Translations under genes and position numbers: made by a program
From: Spirochaetaceae bacterium
Lineage (GTDB): Bacteria > Spirochaetota > Spirochaetia > B11-G9
Direction: 5' to 3'
DNA length: 7,330 nt
Assembly (NCBI GenBank): GCA_030600745.1
Contig: JAUVLL010000167.1
Location: 1-7,330 of the forward strand
In this document: positions 5,305 through 7,330 of the stretch, one piece after another
Numbering within the stretch: the stretch's first letter is position 1
Layout: each line of letters opens with the position of its first letter
The notes under the pieces: generated by a model
Databases searched by the model: none
Told to the model about the DNA's origin: nothing
Seen by the model: only the letters and a program-made list of their open reading frames with translations

Positions 5305-6611
5305 AGTAATTCCGCCGCCAGCTCTGCCAGTCTGCTGCGTTCCGATTTATCGAGAAGAACATGACCAAAAACTTCCTGCCCTTTAAATGCCTCTACAAGA
5401 TATGTTAATCCATTTGAATTGGAATCCAGATATGGAGAATCGATCTGATAGGGATCTCCTGTCAGAATAACTTTTGTTCCTTCCCCTGCCCTGCTTACCA
5501 CTGTTTTAATCTCATGGGGTGACAGGTTCTGGGCCTCATCTATAATGATGTACTGATTAGGCAGGGACCTTCCTCGTATATATGTAAGGGCTTCAATTTC
5601 TATTTTTGAACTCTGAAGAAGAGAATCTGTGGTCTTATAATTGGTGAATTTATGGGCCCGCAATATAAAATCCATATTATCGTGGAGGGGCTGCATCCAG
5701 TGGCTCAATTTCTCTTCCTTGGAGCCTGGGAGATATCCAATATCTTTACCGAAAGGAACAACAGGCCTGGAGATCAAAACCTTATTGAATTGATCATCCT
5801 TAAATATTCTATACAGACCTGCAGCAATGGCCAGAAGAGTTTTTCCTGTTCCCGCTTTGCCGACAAGGGTAACAATTGAAATAGAATCATCGAGAAGCAA
5901 TTCCAAAGCCATTCTCTGTTCCATGTTCAGCGGCCTTATTCCACTTACCGGGTCCTTAAGCTCGTCTACAAAGTTAAGTTGTCCTGTACCGGCATCATAA
6001 CGGGCCAGAACAGATTCCTCATTACTTTTCTTATGAAGGATAAGAAACTCATTGGCAGCCATCTTTTCATTCCAGGGTATGGTTCCAACAGTTATAAGTG
6101 ACTGAAGAGTATCTGCCGTCACATCAAGCTCCCTGAATCCGGCATATAGATCATTGATATTAACCTTTTGCTTCTCATAATCTACGGCTTTCAGACCAAG
6201 GGACTGTGCTTTTATCCTGGCATTAATATCCTTTGATACAAAAAACACCTTTTTCCCCTCATTCTGGAGATCTACAGCGGTCTGGATAATATGATTATCA
6301 ATTTTACCCTTATTCAGGTCATTGGGAAGACCCTTCCTGTTAAAGGAAACTGCAACACGGAGAATAGAACCATTTTCCATTTTAACCCCTTTCTGGAGAT
6401 CTCCGTGTTTTGCTACCGAATCTATAAATCTAATAGCATGTCTGGCATTCCGGCCTCTTTCATCACTGTAGGTTTTAAGAGTATCAAGCTCTTCTAAAAC
6501 TCCCAAAGGAATAACAACTTCGTTATCCCTGAAAGAGAGAATTGCATCCGCCTTGTGGATAAAGACATTGGTGTCTATGACAAATGTTTTTACAGATCCA
6601 TTATCACTCAT
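5301..6611 (-). CDS. PIN-PhoH family ATPase (PhoH2/YlaK type)
   Basis: A 436-residue cytoplasmic protein with an N-terminal PIN RNase domain and a C-terminal PhoH P-loop NTPase; the length is normal for this fusion. PIN acidic residues are in place: D13 in FVIDTNVFIH, E40/E41 in GVLEELD, D105 in KIDNHII and D128 in SKDINAR. The PhoH part has Walker A GKAGTGKT (251-258), the RPVVPFGKDIGYLPG block (282-296), Walker B YIIIDEAQN (354-362), TGDPYQID (384-391) and a candidate arginine finger in SERSR (423-427). Studied mycobacterial PhoH2 proteins combine sequence-specific RNase and RNA helicase activities, so a role in RNA processing or decay is likely; the substrate is unknown. The ATG at 6611 has AAGGAG five bases upstream. 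A candidate terminator follows the stop. All key residues appear intact. Confidence 0.95.
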   Translation of the reverse strand: MSDNGSVKTFVIDTNVFIHKADAILSFRDNEVVIPLGVLEELDTLKTYSDERGRNARHAIRFIDSVAKHGDLQKGVKMENGSILRVAVSFNRKGLPNDLNKGKIDNHIIQTAVDLQNEGKKVFFVSKDINARIKAQSLGLKAVDYEKQKVNINDLYAGFRELDVTADTLQSLITVGTIPWNEKMAANEFLILHKKSNEESVLARYDAGTGQLNFVDELKDPVSGIRPLNMEQRMALELLLDDSISIVTLVGKAGTGKTLLAIAAGLYRIFKDDQFNKVLISRPVVPFGKDIGYLPGSKEEKLSHWMQPLHDNMDFILRAHKFTNYKTTDSLLQSSKIEIEALTYIRGRSLPNQYIIIDEAQNLSPHEIKTVVSRAGEGTKVILTGDPYQIDSPYLDSNSNGLTYLVEAFKGQEVFGHVLLDKSERSRLAELAAELL

Positions 6612-6616
6612 ACTGA

Positions 6617-6638
6617 CTCCTTAACATAATTACGTTAA
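6617..6638 (-). promoter_or_regulatory. phoH ribosome binding site with an adjoining near-palindrome
   Basis: The minus strand has AAGGAG (6622-6617) five bases before the phoH ATG. Directly upstream and overlapping it by two bases is TTAACGTAATTATGTTAA (6638-6621), an 18-base inverted repeat with one mismatched pair. It may be an operator or a hairpin that affects ribosome access. I found no convincing -35/-10 pair in the 77-base gap. Confidence 0.4.
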
Positions 6639-6660
6639 CAGTAATACCATTGTCTATAGA

Positions 6661-6685
6661 GGGTACCCACAAGGGATACCCCTAC
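6661..6685 (-). repeat. GTAG-headed REP between the oxidoreductase gene and phoH
   Basis: On the minus strand GTAGGGG leads into a hairpin, GGGTATCC pairing with GGGTACCC (one G-T pair) around a five-base loop. It shares GTAGGGG, TATCCCT and GTGGGT, in the same order, with the hairpin at 4296-4327, so both belong to one repeat family. It lies three bases beyond the stop of the oxidoreductase gene; no U-tract follows. Confidence 0.7.
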
Positions 6686-6688
6686 GTG

Positions 6689-7330
6689 TTATTTAATCAG
6701 GATTGCATCGAAATTACAAACTTCGAAACATTCACCACACTTAATACAGGCATCCTGATTGATAAAATGCACTTCCTTCCGTTTACCGGAAATTGTGTTA
6801 ACCGGGCATTTAAGGGCACATAGAGTACATCCGGTACATGCCTCAGGAATAACCTCAAAGGTTATAAGAGGTTTACATTTTTTTGCAGGACATTTTTTAT
6901 CAATGATGTGAGCAATATACTCGTCTTCAAAATATCTAAGAGTCGATAAAATCGGATTCGGAGATGTCTGACCAAGACCGCAAAGCGATGCCTTCTGCAT
7001 TGTTTCGCCGATACTCCTCATTCTGTCCAGATCCTCAAGTTCGCCTTCTCCATTTGTAATTCTTTCGAGGATATTATAAAGGGTTCTTCCTCCAACACGA
7101 CAGGGAGGACACTTTCCACAGGATTCATCAATTGTAAATCCCAGATAAAATTTCGATACATCCACCATACAGTCATCTTCGTTTAAAACAATCATACCCC
7201 CGGAACCCATAATTGATCCAAGTTCCTGAAGACTTTTGTAATCGATTGGAGTGTCCAGGTGTTCTCTGGTAATTACACCACCTGAGGGACCACCGGTCTG
7301 CACTGCCTTAAATTTCTTTCCTCCAGGTAT
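6689..7330 (-). CDS. NuoF/HydB/HndC-type NADH-binding oxidoreductase subunit, C-terminal part, runs off the right edge
   Basis: The last 213 codons of a flavin/iron-sulfur subunit that passes electrons between NAD(P)H and ferredoxin-linked partners. The frame is open to the window edge (IPGGKKFKAVQTGGPSGG), so the GTG at 7303 is internal and the true start is outside. Counting from the edge, the 51-kDa-type [4Fe-4S] ligands are C71, C74 and C77 (ESCGKCPPCRVG) and C117 (SLCGLGQTSPNP). A C-terminal two-cluster ferredoxin domain follows: CTGCTLCALKCP (165-176) and CIKCGECFEVCN (195-206), after an additional KKCPAKKC pair (145-152). The fused ferredoxin tail is typical of HydB/HndC subunits of NAD(P)-linked and electron-bifurcating [FeFe]-hydrogenases, rather than of classical complex I NuoF; related formate dehydrogenase subunits are the alternative. 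The FMN/NADH-binding part is not visible, and partner subunits would lie upstream, outside the window. Confidence 0.9.
   Translation of the reverse strand: MPGGKKFKAVQTGGPSGGVITREHLDTPIDYKSLQELGSIMGSGGMIVLNEDDCMVDVSKFYLGFTIDESCGKCPPCRVGGRTLYNILERITNGEGELEDLDRMRSIGETMQKASLCGLGQTSPNPILSTLRYFEDEYIAHIIDKKCPAKKCKPLITFEVIPEACTGCTLCALKCPVNTISGKRKEVHFINQDACIKCGECFEVCNFDAILIK

Noticed and set aside
7301..7303. GTG at 7303 as the start of the oxidoreductase gene
   Set aside because: The frame stays open to the window edge with conserved family sequence (GGKKFKAVQTGGPSGG), so this codon is an internal valine.

Overview
The window most likely comes from a spirochete (Treponema/Spirochaeta-like, low-to-moderate GC, anaerobic or fermentative). 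The FliS protein has the features I know from treponemal FliS: a TASGGKLI-type N-terminus and a SLDFDKGGEIA block. A NADH-linked iron-sulfur flavoprotein of the hydrogenase/NuoF type lies nearby. The taxonomic call is inference; there is no rRNA or other marker here.

Layout. All housekeeping genes are on the minus strand, so transcription runs from high to low coordinates. From the right edge these are: (1) the C-terminal part of a NuoF/HydB/HndC-type NADH-binding subunit with a fused 2[4Fe-4S] ferredoxin tail (6689 to edge); (2) a complete PIN-PhoH ATPase (5301-6611); (3) an island on the opposite strand (about 4270-5247) with a cluster of GTAG-headed palindromes and one REP-associated tyrosine transposase (RAYT); (4) a secreted beta-propeller protein whose C-terminal NodB deacetylase domain has lost its catalytic residues (1922-4198); (5) a tightly overlapping trio: fliS, a small FlgN-like gene, and the 5' part of polA, which runs off the left edge.

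How they work together. fliS, the FlgN-like gene and polA overlap end to end (11 bp and 4 bp) and share a plausible sigma-70 promoter and a strong ribosome binding site ahead of fliS. The start of DNA polymerase I is therefore probably expressed with flagellar secretion chaperones. The propeller/NodB protein precedes fliS by 104 bp and is probably envelope-associated. PhoH and the NADH-oxidoreductase subunit are separate functions.

The most interesting part is the RAYT neighbourhood. At least six hairpins are found within about 2.4 kb, most beginning with GTAG, the known 5' hallmark of REP elements. Three are upstream of the RAYT gene, two lie in frame inside it, and one lies about 1.4 kb beyond it, between phoH and the oxidoreductase gene, and is related to the largest upstream hairpin. 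The RAYT keeps its HUH motif and catalytic tyrosine but may have lost its C-terminal tail through one TGG-to-TGA change. I see no CRISPR array, tRNA, rRNA or complete insertion sequence, and no clearly new multi-gene system.
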